From: Capsicum annuum
Lineage: Eukaryota > Streptophyta > Magnoliopsida > Solanales > Solanaceae
Assembly: GCF_002878395.1 (NCBI RefSeq)
Contig: NC_061118.1
Coordinates: 88,325,910 to 88,389,909, forward strand
Length of the DNA: 64,000 nt
Direction: 5' to 3'
Below, in pieces: positions 34,441-46,309 of this stretch. A program made the translations under genes and the position numbers. Under the pieces are notes generated by a model. The model made no database searches and was not told where the DNA came from. It saw nothing but the letters and a program-made list of their open reading frames with translations. Within the stretch, counting starts at the first letter, position 1; each line of letters begins with the position of its first letter.

Positions 34441-37400
34441 ACACAGTTCAAGTGTCCTAGGGTGTCTATGAAGTCGTGTCTAGTAGAGTCTTGCAGAATG
34501 GTACGGAGATGTTTGTACTTTTATTTGAGAGGCTACAAGACATTTAGGAAAGGTCTCCATTCTTTCAAGTCGTAGATCGTGCTATAGAAATGTTCATTGA
34601 GAAACTTATACAGATTCTCATCTTACCCTATTTGGGGCACCCTCACCTTATTTTTAAGGTATTAGAGGCAATCAAACTCAATTCTTCATAGATAGTACTT
34701 TCTTAAACTGTCCCCATAGATAGTTATGAAGCTGTAAATGAGCTAGAAAGTACCCTATTAGTGCCTTATCATACTTTGCTTATAAATTGTACAATAAGCC
34801 CATGTCAGTTGCGCTTCTAGATTTCCTTCTCAAAATCCATATTGATAATCTATATTTCCTTATCTATGTACTATTACTGAGGTAACATGATCAGCGAGTT
34901 CTAATTTTCTCCCTCTGATAATGCTTTCAGACTTACAAGAGAGAAATTTCAGAAGTCTCATAAAGCGGCCTGGGAAGAGCTTACCAACGTGTTATAAGTT
35001 CCCTAAGTTCAATTTTATGCCCTCTCCCTTACGATTCTTTCAATTAAGACAGAGTAAGATATGTATTCTTAGATTATCAAATATTGTATGGCGAGTTTTT
35101 ATCTCTTGTAACCTTGTTATCTTCATGATGTTGGAACTGAAAGTCTAGTGAAGCCATGTGGGGCTCTTTTGATTCACTAGCATAATTGCTTTGTTATCCA
35201 TCTCAAATTCTCTTTCAAAATGCAAATCAAAGACTAGTGAAGCCGGGTGAGGCCTATTTTGATTTACTTGTGACTCCTTGTGTATCTTGTTTCCTCGTGC
35301 TGGTTAGAACTGGTTTAGAGGTATCGTGGAAAGAAAGGGTGGAAAGTGTGATTTATTAAAAGTATGTATAGCTGAGCCTTTTGCATGTGATCGAGTTAGT
35401 GATGAAGTAATATTGTTCTTGTGTGTCAGCTCATGGAAGAAAGAGAAGAAGTTATTGGTGGAGGTAAATAATGGTTTGTTTCAGGTATGAAAAGAGTTGT
35501 TAACAGTATGTTGCACAAGATAAGTATAAGTTATGGATGATGATACTTAGTGGATGAGTGTTGTTAATTTAGATGCTCATGAGATAGTAAGGGAATGTTA
35601 AGTTGAGGCTTAGAGAGTTATCAACAAAGTTAAGTTGTGTATGAAGGATAGATAGAAGGGAGAAGAAGGACATGTTGATGGATTATAAATAAGAGAGGCC
35701 ATATGATTATGACCAATTATTGTTATTAGGGGTTTTAGGTGGACTAGTGTTTATTGACATTTTATTTTATAGTTTCCAAGTGAGAATGGTATGTGTGAGG
35801 TGGAGTTGTAAGTTATGTTGAGCGCTAGGCATTAAGCTTGGATGAATGGTGGCTATGAAGGTGGATGTGATGATTTCTTGGTTAATGGTGCTAGTTACAG
35901 GGAAGTGATTTAATGGTCTTGGACAGTGTATGTGAGAGCTTGAGTTTGATCAACTTGTAATTAAGTTTGATTTTGTGTTCTTGGTGAGAAATATTGCCCA
36001 AGGTTCTGTGGGGTTGCTTTATTTTTTTTCTAAGGTCATTGTATGTGGCGTAATTAGTAAGTGTCGTGGAGTTTCTAGGTGGAGGAAGACTAGTTAGGCA
36101 GTGAACGATGTTCCTAATAATTGAGTCAAGAAGTGTGGTGGATTTAGTCTAAGGGGGAGATAGTAGAACAAGTGACCAGGTTAGTTTGTCAGGTTCTAGT
36201 GGGTATGCCAATAAGTTATGGAACAGCTGTGAGAAGGGATACTGCTCGATCCATTTTTATTTTAGTATTTTTAGTCATTCCTGTATTTATTCATGCTTTA
36301 CGTTTTAATTCCATGATCATGATTTATGTCCAAGCATGCCATAAAAAATCCTATCCTCACTTAGTTACCGAAATGCAGAGTCTCAGACCTTTCACCGGTT
36401 GGAATCATAATTCATAGTTATGAATTCCCAATTTAGGTCATGTAACACATGACTTATGTACTCAAGCTTTGTGATATGTTCAGTTCCAATGTTCAAGCGC
36501 TACTTTTAATGATCAGCAAGAAAGGAATTCAGATTCATATCGTGCATTTCCCCTGGCCGTATTTCTTTGATGGGTTTATGATGTTAAATCCTCTATTCCT
36601 CAAGCCTCAGTTGAGTTTTAAGTTATTCATAGTATCTATTCATGTGTCAGATCCTCATGCTCTAATCTTTTAGTTATCTTTCCTTACCCAAGATAGTGGT
36701 GGTGAATAGTTGTTTAGTTGGGAGAGAAAAGATATTTCCTTATCAATGATAGAAGGTGCCATACCTAATTTGGCTTGGCGGTAATGTGAAGTAAGATTGA
36801 GGATAAGTCTTTGATACATGTTATGGTTAGTTGAAGTTTAATGTGTTATGATTGGGAAGATTGTGGTGTGTTCATTTTGTGTAATTCCATGAGTTGGAAG
36901 GAATATTGGAGTGAAGCATTTGTGTAGGACTCGATTAGCAAGGAGTATGTTAGGTGTGCTTGAGGTGAGTACATGAAAATTTTCTTGATAAGAGGTGTGT
37001 AGGGTATGAAGAAGAGGATTTATAAGTGTTTTATTAGGAATGCACATGTGGTTATGAAGATAGGCTTGAATGTCATGTTTGTGTGTATGTGGATGGGTGC
37101 CTTGTACATTAGTAAATGGCTAGTGCTAGGTGGATTAGAGTTGTCGAAGTGGTAATGAGAATTAATCTTGAAGTGAGAGGTTGTAAGAATGTAGATGTGT
37201 GGGAGCTCATGATTCAGAATGGGGTTATGTAGCGAATCTTGTGGTTCTAGGTTACGTATTAAAATGATGAGGGGGTTTGGTTCAAGGGGATATGAGTAGA
37301 TGGAAGTATCAGTGTCATGTGAGGATTGTAAGTCGAATTGATCAAATATAGTATCAGAAGGGTATAGTATAGTCGAGAAAGTGTTTGAGAAGTGTGGTTG

Positions 37401-38263
37401 AGTTGAGAGTAAGGAGTTACCTTGCTTGAAGCTTAGTACTTTTATCCTGACTTATGATTCATAGGTTTAGGTTTCAAGTTATGGGATTATGGTAATTTTA
37501 TGATCTCCGATTAAGATGTCTTGTTTAGATCTTGCCTAAAGTTCTTTGCTCCTTCAGACCATTAGAATTCCTTGGGAGGGTGTTGAAGAAATCCTCTACT
37601 TAAGTATGAGTATCTAGTATGATTCAGTTTGCATAGCTAGCAACCCAGTTTTAAAAATTTGGCAGATAGATTTCTATGGTCTTCAAATTTTTTAGAACTA
37701 GTCTGGTCTTACTACTCGAAATTTCATTGGTAAGAGCAATTCGATAAGTAGTTGCTCGCGCCCAAAATCTACGAATTTAGTTCAGTATATGTATCAGGGA
37801 TCAGTTTCATATTCGGATATATAATTGTGATTCAGTTTGTGAGCATTCATTGAACAATCTTTGTTTACCAAGTATTCTAGTCCAGACAATGTAATACCCA
37901 TTGTGTAGTCTTATCCTTGTTTCTCATGACCTATGCCTGCAGAAATTATCTCTTCGCCGTCTATGAGTACTATTGTACCCTTATGACATCAAGTGAATTA
38001 TGAACTCTCAGTATGAGCCCGATCTTTAATATAGGAAGAAGGCAAATCAGCTCAGATTCAGTCGAGAATTACAGTTGTCCTCTATCTATTTTTTTCCAGT
38101 CTCGGATCCAGCTGTATAACTATTCTCATCATGAGTTTATACATTAAACAAAGTACTTCAAAGTTTAGAAAGGTATAGATTTATATTTGCAAGTTGTTTC
38201 AGCTGTGTGTCTTCAGTTTTCTCTATATTCTTGGCCAAAAAGCAACATTCGAGGACGAATGTT
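34441..38263 (+). other. Element E interior without coding capacity
   Basis: No reading frame over about 80 codons and no gag or pol motif in any frame. The first 130 bases (tctagtagagtcttgcag and agaggctacaagacatttag) match the leader style of chromoviruses. Around 35138 and 35228 there are two copies of an imperfect unit (agtgaagcc-tgtgggg/gggtgagg), about 90 bases apart. Near 36150 there is an internal purine tract-like ctaagggggagatag. Function unknown; replication and packaging signals are expected at its ends. Confidence 0.6.
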
Positions 38264-38279
38264 TCCAAGGGAGAGATAT
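38264..38279 (+). other. Element E polypurine tract
   Basis: tccaagggagagatat just before the 3' LTR at 38280, preceded by gaggacgaatg, as in chromoviruses. Confidence 0.82.
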
Positions 38280-40505
38280 TGTAATACCCTGATCGTTTCT
38301 TAACCCTAAATCCATCTTTTGAGAGAATATATATGACTTCCAAATTTATTGTTATTTATCTCATGTTTTATTTCCCTAAATTCTACACTCTATCATGTGG
38401 AGAATAGGATATGCTTTCCATCGACATAAGATTCACCCGAATCAGACACCCGGTGAGGAAGTTAGAGCCATTTTATAATTCCCCGAGACTCTAACCAATA
38501 GTGCAACCATGAATCATGCTCTTGACAAATAAATTATAGTAATTTGGTTGTTTTCTAATCAAGGATGGTGTGTATTAAGGCCTTAAATATGTCCTAACGA
38601 TTGGGCGAATGAAAACAATCCTTACCGATTGAGTTCTTGGGAAGGATATTGGTATAGTCAACTTAAAATGATCATATCTATCATTATACTTGGAATTTTT
38701 GAGCTCATGACCTATAAACGGATAGATAATTGAATTAGATTTCCAACTATACCAATTTTTCCAAAATCCGATATCGGAGCAAAGAGTTATGCCCATTTTA
38801 CTCCAACATGGTCAAGCTGGAAAATGGTGACGACGGTTCTAACGGGTTGTCACGTTTCTGAGGCCATTTGTGACGACATCATCACTTTCTGATGACATTT
38901 CTGACAACGTCGTCAGCCTTAGGCAGAAAGTAAAAAATTTGACCCTTTTGTGAGGACATTTCGTGACGGCCTATCACGGGTCTGACAGCCTATCAGAGAT
39001 GTTGTCAGCCATTTTTTTCAGCAATTAAGGTGCATTTCAAAAGGGTATTTTTATCTTTTCCACACATTTTGACCCTCCATATATATATCCAATTAAATAA
39101 TAAAACTTCATTCTTCTTCCATTTCATCAAGAATACTAGGGTTTCTCTCTCAAAAATCCAATCCAAATTTCCCAAGAACATCAAGAATCCAACCATAGAT
39201 TTTATGAATTGGTTCAAGATTCAAGGTACCCAAGTCAAAAGCATCAAGAACCCTAAATCAAGAAGTGGAAAACGAGTCTATAACAAGTTTCTTCATTCAA
39301 ATCCATAATCAAGGTATGTGGGGTTTGAACAAGAACACTTCTTTCATTCTTGTGCCCAAAGATTTAATTTCTACTATTGAAATTCATGATTATGCAAAGT
39401 GGGTTTACACCCAAATTACTTTATTAATGATTTATGATATTTGAGCTATTCAAGTTCGATACACATGACTATTTCATCATGTTATTTCTTAAATTGAGAA
39501 CTTATACCATGAGTTGAATATTATTATTATGAGTTGATCATTTCCGAATGATTTGAGATAAGAGTCATGATTTAAGTTTTTCTATGAAAATTTTTCTTAT
39601 TGAATATATATATATATATATATTGATATTTGATCTTGAGAGTCAAGAATGAGTTCTATGTTGTTTTCTTGAAGTTTTTTATACATGATTATTTTACAAC
39701 TTATGACTTGATATTTAATATTGTGAATTTCATGTTCTACCATGAGTTGGTATTTCAAGTGCTTTCAAGACATGTGTCAAGCTTTAACATTTCTTATGAC
39801 AAATTGGATTATTGAGTATATTGATTCATAAGATTAAGTTGTTATAATGAGTCTTGATATTTCCTCCAAGTTATTAATGTTGCCATAACTAAATGAATTG
39901 ATACATCTTGATGTTGAGAAAGATTGTTTGATTTTGAGTCGAGTTAGGAATCCACAGTTGTATATGATTTACCGATAAGATGTATATTTATGTTTTAGTA
40001 TTTATAATGGACTCACGAATTGATATTTATTAAGGTGTATTTCCTAATGCGTTCTGAGCTGAGTCTGGGAGGAGTATTTAGCACCGAGTGGGAAATGTGG
40101 TATTTTCCTAAAACTACGTGCCACCATAGGATTGATATTGATGATTGTGGGCCAGAGGCCGAGTATGAGATTGTGATTGAGAAATTTAGGTTGTAATCCT
40201 TGGCAAGAGTACGACACCCCCGCCAATGTGGGGTTCTCTCCTTAGGAGGGCAAAACTTTGGACTCCATGCGGTTCACATGGTGTAGTTATGTCGGTTATA
40301 AGAAACTCCCAAGTTCATAAGAGTTCTAGTTTCATGAGTTATCGAGTCACTCTAAGTCGTAATTTAAAGAGTTTGAGTTAAGTATAATGATTTATGAGGT
40401 TTATAATGTTTGTATTACTATTGATGATTTACAAGGAATATATTTCAGTTAATTCAAGCGAAGAAAGTTGTTATCGTCAGCATGCATGATTTTCATAATC
40501 ATTTA
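38280..40505 (+). repeat. Element E 3' LTR, truncated
   Basis: Starts tgtaataccctgatcg. Follows the 5' LTR to about 33878 of that copy (catgattttcataatcattta), then changes abruptly to unrelated sequence. The last ~550 bases, including the LTR end and target-site copy, are missing from the window. A (TA)n run at 39604-39624 is longer than in the 5' LTR. Confidence 0.9.
38825..39005 (+). repeat. Inverted-word block in E 3' LTR
   Basis: gtgacgacggttctaacggg, tgacgacatcatcac, tctgatgacatttctgac, aacgtcgtcagcc, gacggcctatcacgg and gatgttgtcagcc. Longer than the 5' copy by roughly one word unit. Confidence 0.72.
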
Positions 40506-41455
40506 GGCGATTTGTTTGAGTTGAGGTGCATAATGCCCAAGAAGGACCAGGGCAAAAACAGGTTTATTGTAACATAAATGGGAAAGTGTAATAAGAAAAA
40601 TTGGCTACAAGGCTTAAAAATTGGGATCAAGGAATATTATTTCATATTGGGAAGGTCATTTAGTCTAAAAGTGGACTAATATAAAAAATGGCCTATGATT
40701 CTTTCCTAACCGATTATACTACAACCTAGGCAAGACTGACCGGACAATTTTGGATTCAACACACAAAGAGAACAAAGTAGCATCTCACACACACGGAACA
40801 GGGTCACATCATAAGCTACTACCCATTCGATTCATGCACAAGTTAGAAATGATTATCATGTCCCTAATTCTAATGCCATAACAAGAACCACAATGGTCAT
40901 ATATATATATAAAGGATAAATTCCACTCTCACCTTACAGAGAGAGGCTATAAAAATATTAATACTAGTAATTGTGAAATTTATAACAAAAAAAATTCTTA
41001 TCTGAATTTGATTCAAAAATCAAAAAGTCAAAAAAGTAAGTAATAAACTAATAAAAAGAAGAAAACATAAGCTATATATAAATATATATATATATATATA
41101 TTCACACAATTCTAAAACAAATTTTTAGAGGGGAGGGGGTATTATATTTTTACTCAAAATCAACATAAAAAATATGTTAACTGCCCTAGATACTAAAAAG
41201 TCTCCTAATTTCACAAAAACACACAATACGAAGAAAATGCAATACAACACAAATGTTAATCTAGACATGCCAGTTCTACAACTATACTACGGCCCACAAA
41301 AAAAGAAGAACAGCAACAAAAACCTATGACGACTATGGTATACCCCACTCCTAACTAAAAGACTATCTATTATCACCAATGTGTATAAATTATATTAAGA
41401 AAGGGAATGGGGACATAACTGGGATGCACTAGGAATCCATGTTATGATCATCCCT
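40506..41455. other. AT-rich stretch between E and F, unassigned
   Basis: No reading frame or repeat partner in the window. Contains AT microsatellites near 40902-40912 and 41078-41101 and a purine run gaggggagggggtatta at 41128-41144. It probably belongs to the 3' untranslated part of F or an unknown element; no F 3' LTR is seen here. Confidence 0.45.
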
Positions 41456-41459
41456 AGAT

Positions 41460-42277
41460 AAGGGAATCAGAGTGGCGGAGGCAGTGGTGGTGGCGGTGCA
41501 CTACTAGAAGATGCACTTGTAGCTAACTCGGTCTGCCTCCATCGATCAATCAATGTAGAATCCTATGAATCAAGTGTATCTTTTTCACAGAATGATGAAA
41601 TAAAATACTGGGATCCTACAAGTCCCCCTCTCGGCCTCTCTTGGTCCCAACTATGGGGATCGCCTCATTATCCTCTGCGAATAAGTCAAAGCATCTGGGC
41701 CCAAACGAAGGTGCAAGTTGAAAAAATAAGGCACAACTGAGGGATGGTTGGCATATGGTTCTCAGTGAGAAAGCGTACCTCTACTCTAAGTACATCTAAC
41801 TCTTTCCTAATATCACCTAAATTGGGTGCCTTAATGTTATGAAATTGGGCTGATGCTCTGCCCTAAAAAATGTCTATACATGCATGCAACTCAGCTTATA
41901 GCTCTGACATAACAACCTAGTGTGCAGACTCTAATCTAGCCTCAGCAGCCTTTATCATAGTTCAAACCCATAGCTGGATCTGTCCATATAATATCGCCAC
42001 CTCAGCCTTAATATTCTGTATCGAGTATTGGTGACACTCTATTTGTCCACCAAGCTCTACAAAAACTGACATAAAACTAGCATCATACCTAAAGCAGCAG
42101 CTAAAGTAGATAGGTGAGGAGGTACTGAAGATATACCCACAGACTCAAAATTAGAAGTTGGGGTTGATGTAGATGTAGATGGGGTCCCCTCACTTTATGT
42201 ACTCAACTCGGGAGCCACTCTTTGATCCCCCATCTCAAACTCCATACTAACTCCCACATTACCTTCTTGTGTATTGG
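41460..42277 (-). pseudogene. Element F extra frame, C-terminal part
   Basis: Minus-strand frame with a Ser/Thr-rich linker (GTPSTSTSTPTSNFESVG), then a helical, coiled-coil-like part (NIKAEVAILYGQIQLWV, KAAEARLESAH, IRKELDVLRVEVRFLTENHM) and a proline-rich tail (SAPPPPLPPPL near 41480). This is the layout of the C-terminus of the Solanaceae 'putative plant transposon protein' frames. It appears to continue the N-terminal part at 43735-45300, from which the LTR at 42278-43734 separates it. Confidence 0.62.
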
Positions 42278-43193
42278 TGACATCTAAGCTATGCCTCTAC
42301 TAAGAAGATGATAAGGTCCCTTTCAAATATAGTAGCCCAAAAATAGTTGGGTTAAATCCCAAAGAAATACGTGGAATTATGGCTCTTAGCTGTTGTAATC
42401 AATGAGCAAACCTGGAAAATTAAATAGAAGTTCTGAGTAACAATAAAGAACTAATAGTAAATACCAACTTCAGCTGTAATTAGTCATAAGTGAACACTAG
42501 GATTGTGTTCCCCTTGACTTCTCAACTCCATAGGCTTATCGTGCTATGCTGAACCAACCCAATACTTGCATGCAGAATCAATAAGTTATGTACCTTTTAC
42601 AGTCTTTTGAACGAGCAAAAAGATTTCACCTTTTACCTATAAGTCTCAGGATGTTGCTTTACTAACCCTTATCTTGATCTTAGAGAACTATTACTTTTTG
42701 AGTCTCTAGTTGATAGATAAAATCTAACTATCTTACTAAGATAAAACCTAGAAGTGTGGATTGACAGTTAAACTCTGAATTACTATTGTCTTTATTTTTT
42801 CCTAGTCACTACTCTTCTTTTGGAGTAAGTAGCAATAATCTAGGCGGGATCCTAACATGTGCACCCATTAAGAAACTATTATAGTGAAGATAAAGTAATG
42901 CATGCATAGGTATCGAACAATGATGGAACATCCCCTACTTCGTCAATTCGCCAGGGTTTCCACAACCCTAGCTATAGGTACTTAGCCGCTCAAACTGGTG
43001 ATGTAATCAACAACATTCATAATTGAAAGCATAGATGAAATCACAATAATAAGAATTAGAAAACCCAAAATTGTAATTAAATTAATCAACTGAAGTTAAT
43101 ACAAGAGAGTTCCAAGATCAAAATCAAATATTAGAATCAAAATATATATGTGTGAGTATCAAAAGTGTGTAACTTCTGCTAAAAAACACATAA

Positions 43194-43205
43194 GGGGTAT
43201 TTATA
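43194..43205 (-). promoter_or_regulatory. TATA box in solo-like LTR
   Basis: Minus strand reads ACTATAAATACCCC, a strong plant TATA box. It lies about 55 bases downstream of the word block in LTR sense. Confidence 0.68.
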
Positions 43206-43257
43206 GTACATGAGAAACCCTAAAATCAAAGCCCGGATGAAATAAAAGAAAAAAGAG

Positions 43258-43470
43258 TCGGTGGCTACTTGTGGTCCCTACTTACACCCTGACCCTGAGC
43301 TTAGGCAGTACTTGCGGCCTGTAGGGTGGGTGCAAGTTGTGATCGCAAGTGTCAGGACAAAAAAATCTTGTAGGTTAGCTCTCGGGATTTTATACTTCTG
43401 ACACTTACTTTGCCCACATGCGGTCCACATGTACTATATGCGGTCTGCATATTCACTGAGCAAGTGTCAG
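43258..43470 (-). repeat. Inverted-word block in solo-like LTR (word ACTTGCGG / GTCCGCAT)
   Basis: ggctacttgtggtccctact, gcagtacttgcggcctgtag, gtgcaagttgtgatcgcaag, catgcggtccacatg and tatgcggtctgcatattc. Related in wording to the internal block of F at 45762-45912 (acttacgg). Confidence 0.7.
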
Positions 43471-43734
43471 AAGTCATCTTTTCAGTTCTTCTTTAATTTT
43501 TACACGTGTTTTAATCACGAGCAAGCTTGAAAGTGTCCCAAACATTCATAATTGCTCCCATAAGTACCCCAAAACACCTTTTTCACGCACTTAGCATCCA
43601 AAATATGAATTCCTGCAAAGCATACCCAAAACACATCATATGTAACAAAAAAACCTCAGAAAATTGCATGTTTCATAGTTTTAAGCATCGCACGCGCTAT
43701 ATTTCTATAGCAAGACATATTTCACTAGACATCA

Positions 43735-45300
43735 AAGGGATTGATGGGCCCTCATTCTGGGCCAGAGGCACTGTAGTGGGCACACGGGGTCTCTTAGAAA
43801 GGCCCAGATGTGTAAGATCCTTCATCTTCTTAGTCTGTGCCACCACCATCGCCTCTAGTCTCTTATCAACACCTGGTACCTTTGGCACACCAACCTTATC
43901 ATATAATCTCTAGATAATACATGGGAACAACAAAGTTGTCATCTTACCAAAAGCTCTTTCATGAAGCTCATGCCAAATCATAATCGTAAAGTCAATGTTA
44001 TTTCGGCCATCATGATCGTAGTTAGTGCAACTTCATCCCAACTAAATAAATTGTCTATATCATTCGTACATAATCTATATCAAACAAGATCCACTGAAAC
44101 TTTACGACAAAAGTTAGTGTCACCTTCTTAATTACACCGTGCCCCTTAATCCAAGTGTTATCATCACCTAGAGGTGAAATATAGCTGGCGATCTATCTCA
44201 CAATCTTAACTCTCTCTTCTGTGCTTAGTATCATATATAATATGTTTGTCTCATGCAACTCTCAATCTATAATCACACTCTACTATGGATGTTGGAGAAT
44301 AATAATCTATCCTGAAGAGAACTTGGCAGATAGTTGTTGATGAAATATCAACCATAACCCCTCTCACAAGTGTTTGCTCTAGCTGGGGCTGCTCAATATA
44401 CCTTTGAATACCCCTACATCTTGGTGTAGTCAATGATACTGTGGTATGGTATGAGGCATGGAATTCCCACACCAAGGTCGGGCTGTAAGAACCTAGTGGT
44501 CGATTCATCCACCCCAACTGATACTTGTAAAATACATCTACAACAATGGTGCACCAACTAACCCCGTCAAGTCGATCTGTTTCTCCTCATAAATATCCCT
44601 CTTGGGTTGGCCAATCTTGGTAATATAGCTTTCCTGCTCAAAAATAGTCTAAAGTCCCTTCATGCACCATCTCGGGTTTACCTCATTAATTAGTTCCTCT
44701 GAGATATGTATGGGGTCAAAAGTTAGATCATGCTGAGCTGGTGCCTCTAAATTGGGATCTAGCACCTGATGTGCAGCCTGTTCTATACCCTCCTTGGACT
44801 GGGGTACTATTGATGATTCCTCCTGAACTACAACCACAGACTCATCCTTATCCTGTGACCCTTTCTTAGACTGAGGGTACTGTGCATCTACCTCTAGTAC
44901 TGGCTCTGACGCTGCCTCATCCTCATTTTCATTCTCGTCCTCATTATCATCATCACCACCCTCAACAAACTAGGGAAAGTATGGTGGCGATCTCCAAGAT
45001 GACTTCATCCTTGGCCTGGATAAGAATTGGATAGCCTCAGTCTGGGTCCTAGGCTAAGTAAAAGTTGGCCGCCTGGCCGATGTGATTTCTCTACAAGTGG
45101 CATACCTAACTTTCCTATAATAATGGCCTCAGCTATAGCATGCTTCTAGCCTTTAGTCAGTGGTCATGTCACCCTCATCGGGGATGGTCTATTCTAAGTA
45201 ATTGGGTATGCCTCCTCCGAGTTACTGCTCTCAGAAAAATCTCATAGACTAGAAGGTGCAACCTTTTTCTTCAAAGCCTTGGGTGCTATGCGTACCTAAA
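43735..45300 (-). pseudogene. Element F extra frame, N-terminal and middle part (putative plant transposon protein)
   Basis: Minus strand. A splice-acceptor-like tacttgatttttttag (near 45300) is followed by APKALKKKVAPSSL, a Ser/Glu/Asp-rich region (MMMRTRMKMRM frame, DE-rich in another) and the conserved domain GWMNRPLGSYSPTLVWEFHA, LVRGVMVDISSTTICQVLF, then VPKVPGVDKRLEAM. The motifs match Solanaceae proteins annotated as putative plant transposon protein, usually found in the env-like position of Athila-type elements. Function unknown. The initiator codon appears as ATA and there are many stops. Confidence 0.68.
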
Positions 45301-45676
45301 AAAATCAAGTATTAGCATCCGAAAGATAGTGCGGGAATGCAAAACTTGAAGAAAAACTTAAAATTGGAGAACTTTAAAATTTTCCTCAAATTTGGCATCC
45401 CTATAACTTATACTCAGTTCCAATAAGTCCAATATGTGCATATTTAACTAGAATCAACTTTTTCAATACAAACTAGAATTTAAAACTTTTGCGAAGTGAA
45501 CTATAAGAAAGTGAAGTAAAACCAAAGATTGAATGTATCACTCGTGCTTTTGGACAAGTTGGTACCAAGAACAAGTAATCTTTAAGCCTTTACTCAAGTG
45601 TAGGGAAATGGGGTAGTTTAAATTTTAAGAGGAAAGAGGGAATTTTGACGATTTATAAGTTAAAAATGGATTATGA

Positions 45677-45690
45677 GGGCTTAAATAGAC
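45677..45690 (-). promoter_or_regulatory. TATA-like box upstream of the F extra frame
   Basis: Minus strand reads GTCTATTTAAGCCC, about 75 bases downstream of the internal word block and about 380 bases upstream of the frame. Suggests a separate internal promoter; inference from composition and position. Confidence 0.45.
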
Positions 45691-45761
45691 ATGGGGTCAG
45701 TTTAGGGTTAATATAGGCTGAGGTGGACCCAAATTTGTGAATAAAAATTTGGACCCAAAAC

Positions 45762-45912
45762 TACCCACTTACGACAGCTACTTACGGGCCGTAGGTGCCC
45801 ATCGTAAGTGGGCCTAAATTTTTGGCTAAATTTCCTACTCTTTGACTTTGTATTCTGATATTTACTTTGCTACTTACGAGGTCGTAAGTGGTATTTATGA
45901 CCCTGTAAGTAA
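45762..45912 (-). repeat. Inverted-word block inside element F (word ACTTACGG)
   Basis: cccacttacgacagctactt, acgggccgtaggtgcccatc, gtaagtgggcc, gctacttacgaggtcgtaag and tggtatttatgaccctgtaa. Same style as the blocks in LTRs, but upstream of the extra frame. Confidence 0.7.
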
Positions 45913-46134
45913 GTTCATAGGTTAAAGTCCAGAAATTCCCCCAAAAAATCCTCAAAATTCCATCTTTTCCATTAATGCATAACTTACCTGGCCCACGTGG
46001 TACTTATGACCTTTGTGAGATGGTTAAAAAGTCCCCTCACCTGTGATATCCTGAATTTAGTAATGTTACAACATTCTAGGTCATTCCTTATTCCAAGTTA
46101 CCTACAAAAAAAAGAAAAACAAATGTGAATACTA

Positions 46135-46200
46135 AAATAGTGGGTTGCCTTCCACCCAGCGCTTGACTTAACATTGCGGTATGACAAGGCTATGTTGGTT
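46135..46200 (-). other. Conserved GGGAGGCAACCC-type box, element F
   Basis: Minus strand reads ...cataccgcaatgttaagtc, agcgctgggtggaaggcaac, ccact. Equivalent to 20616-20668 in C and 56125-56180 in H. Here it follows protease directly, so pol is absent rather than unreadable. Confidence 0.7.
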
Positions 46201-46309
46201 ACTCAGACTTCACCAACAACTCCATGGGTTTCCTTCCATACCCTCCTGGGTCATCAATACAATGAATCAACTAATACTAGCCGCATGTCGGTAGGCTGCT
46301 TTATAGTTC

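Larger units (their letters stand above)
31704..40505 (+). mobile_element. Element E: non-autonomous LTR retrotransposon
   Basis: LTRs 31704-34424 and 38280-40505 (truncated), tRNA-Met primer site, purine tract, but a 3.85-kb interior with no recognisable gag or pol. The leader after the primer site and the box ttcgaggacgaatg before the purine tract are of chromovirus type, and the LTR shares a conserved block with element A. Probably a deletion derivative mobilised by a chromovirus like A or B. Inserted in the PMD frame of D. Confidence 0.85.
42278..43734 (-). repeat. Solo-like LTR inserted in the extra frame of F
   Basis: Aligns with the F 5' LTR around aacactaggattgtgttcccc and aggcttatcgt, with R/U5-like order in minus sense. 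Ends are proposed as tgacatct (42278) and agacatca (43734), which gives TG...CA, but I find no clean 5-bp target duplication. No primer site follows its 3' end and no purine tract precedes its 5' end, so it is not a normal 3' LTR of F. It has a TATA-like box (43194-43205) and a word block. Confidence 0.62.

Noticed and set aside
35900..36700. Hydrophobic frames in the E interior (36172-36673)
   Set aside because: Looked like membrane segments, but they are short, in different frames and in T-rich DNA; no family resemblance.
39604..41101. AT dinucleotide runs as matrix-attachment or origin sites
   Set aside because: Simple microsatellites with no supporting motif.
43527..43913. 128-codon plus-strand frame
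   Set aside because: Runs across the proposed boundary of the solo-like LTR and is antisense to the extra frame of F; a chance opening.
41500..45300. Host gene with intron, considered because of acceptor-like sites and a Ser-rich protein
   Set aside because: The same frame recurs in element G in the same position relative to LTR and purine tract, so it belongs to the elements.
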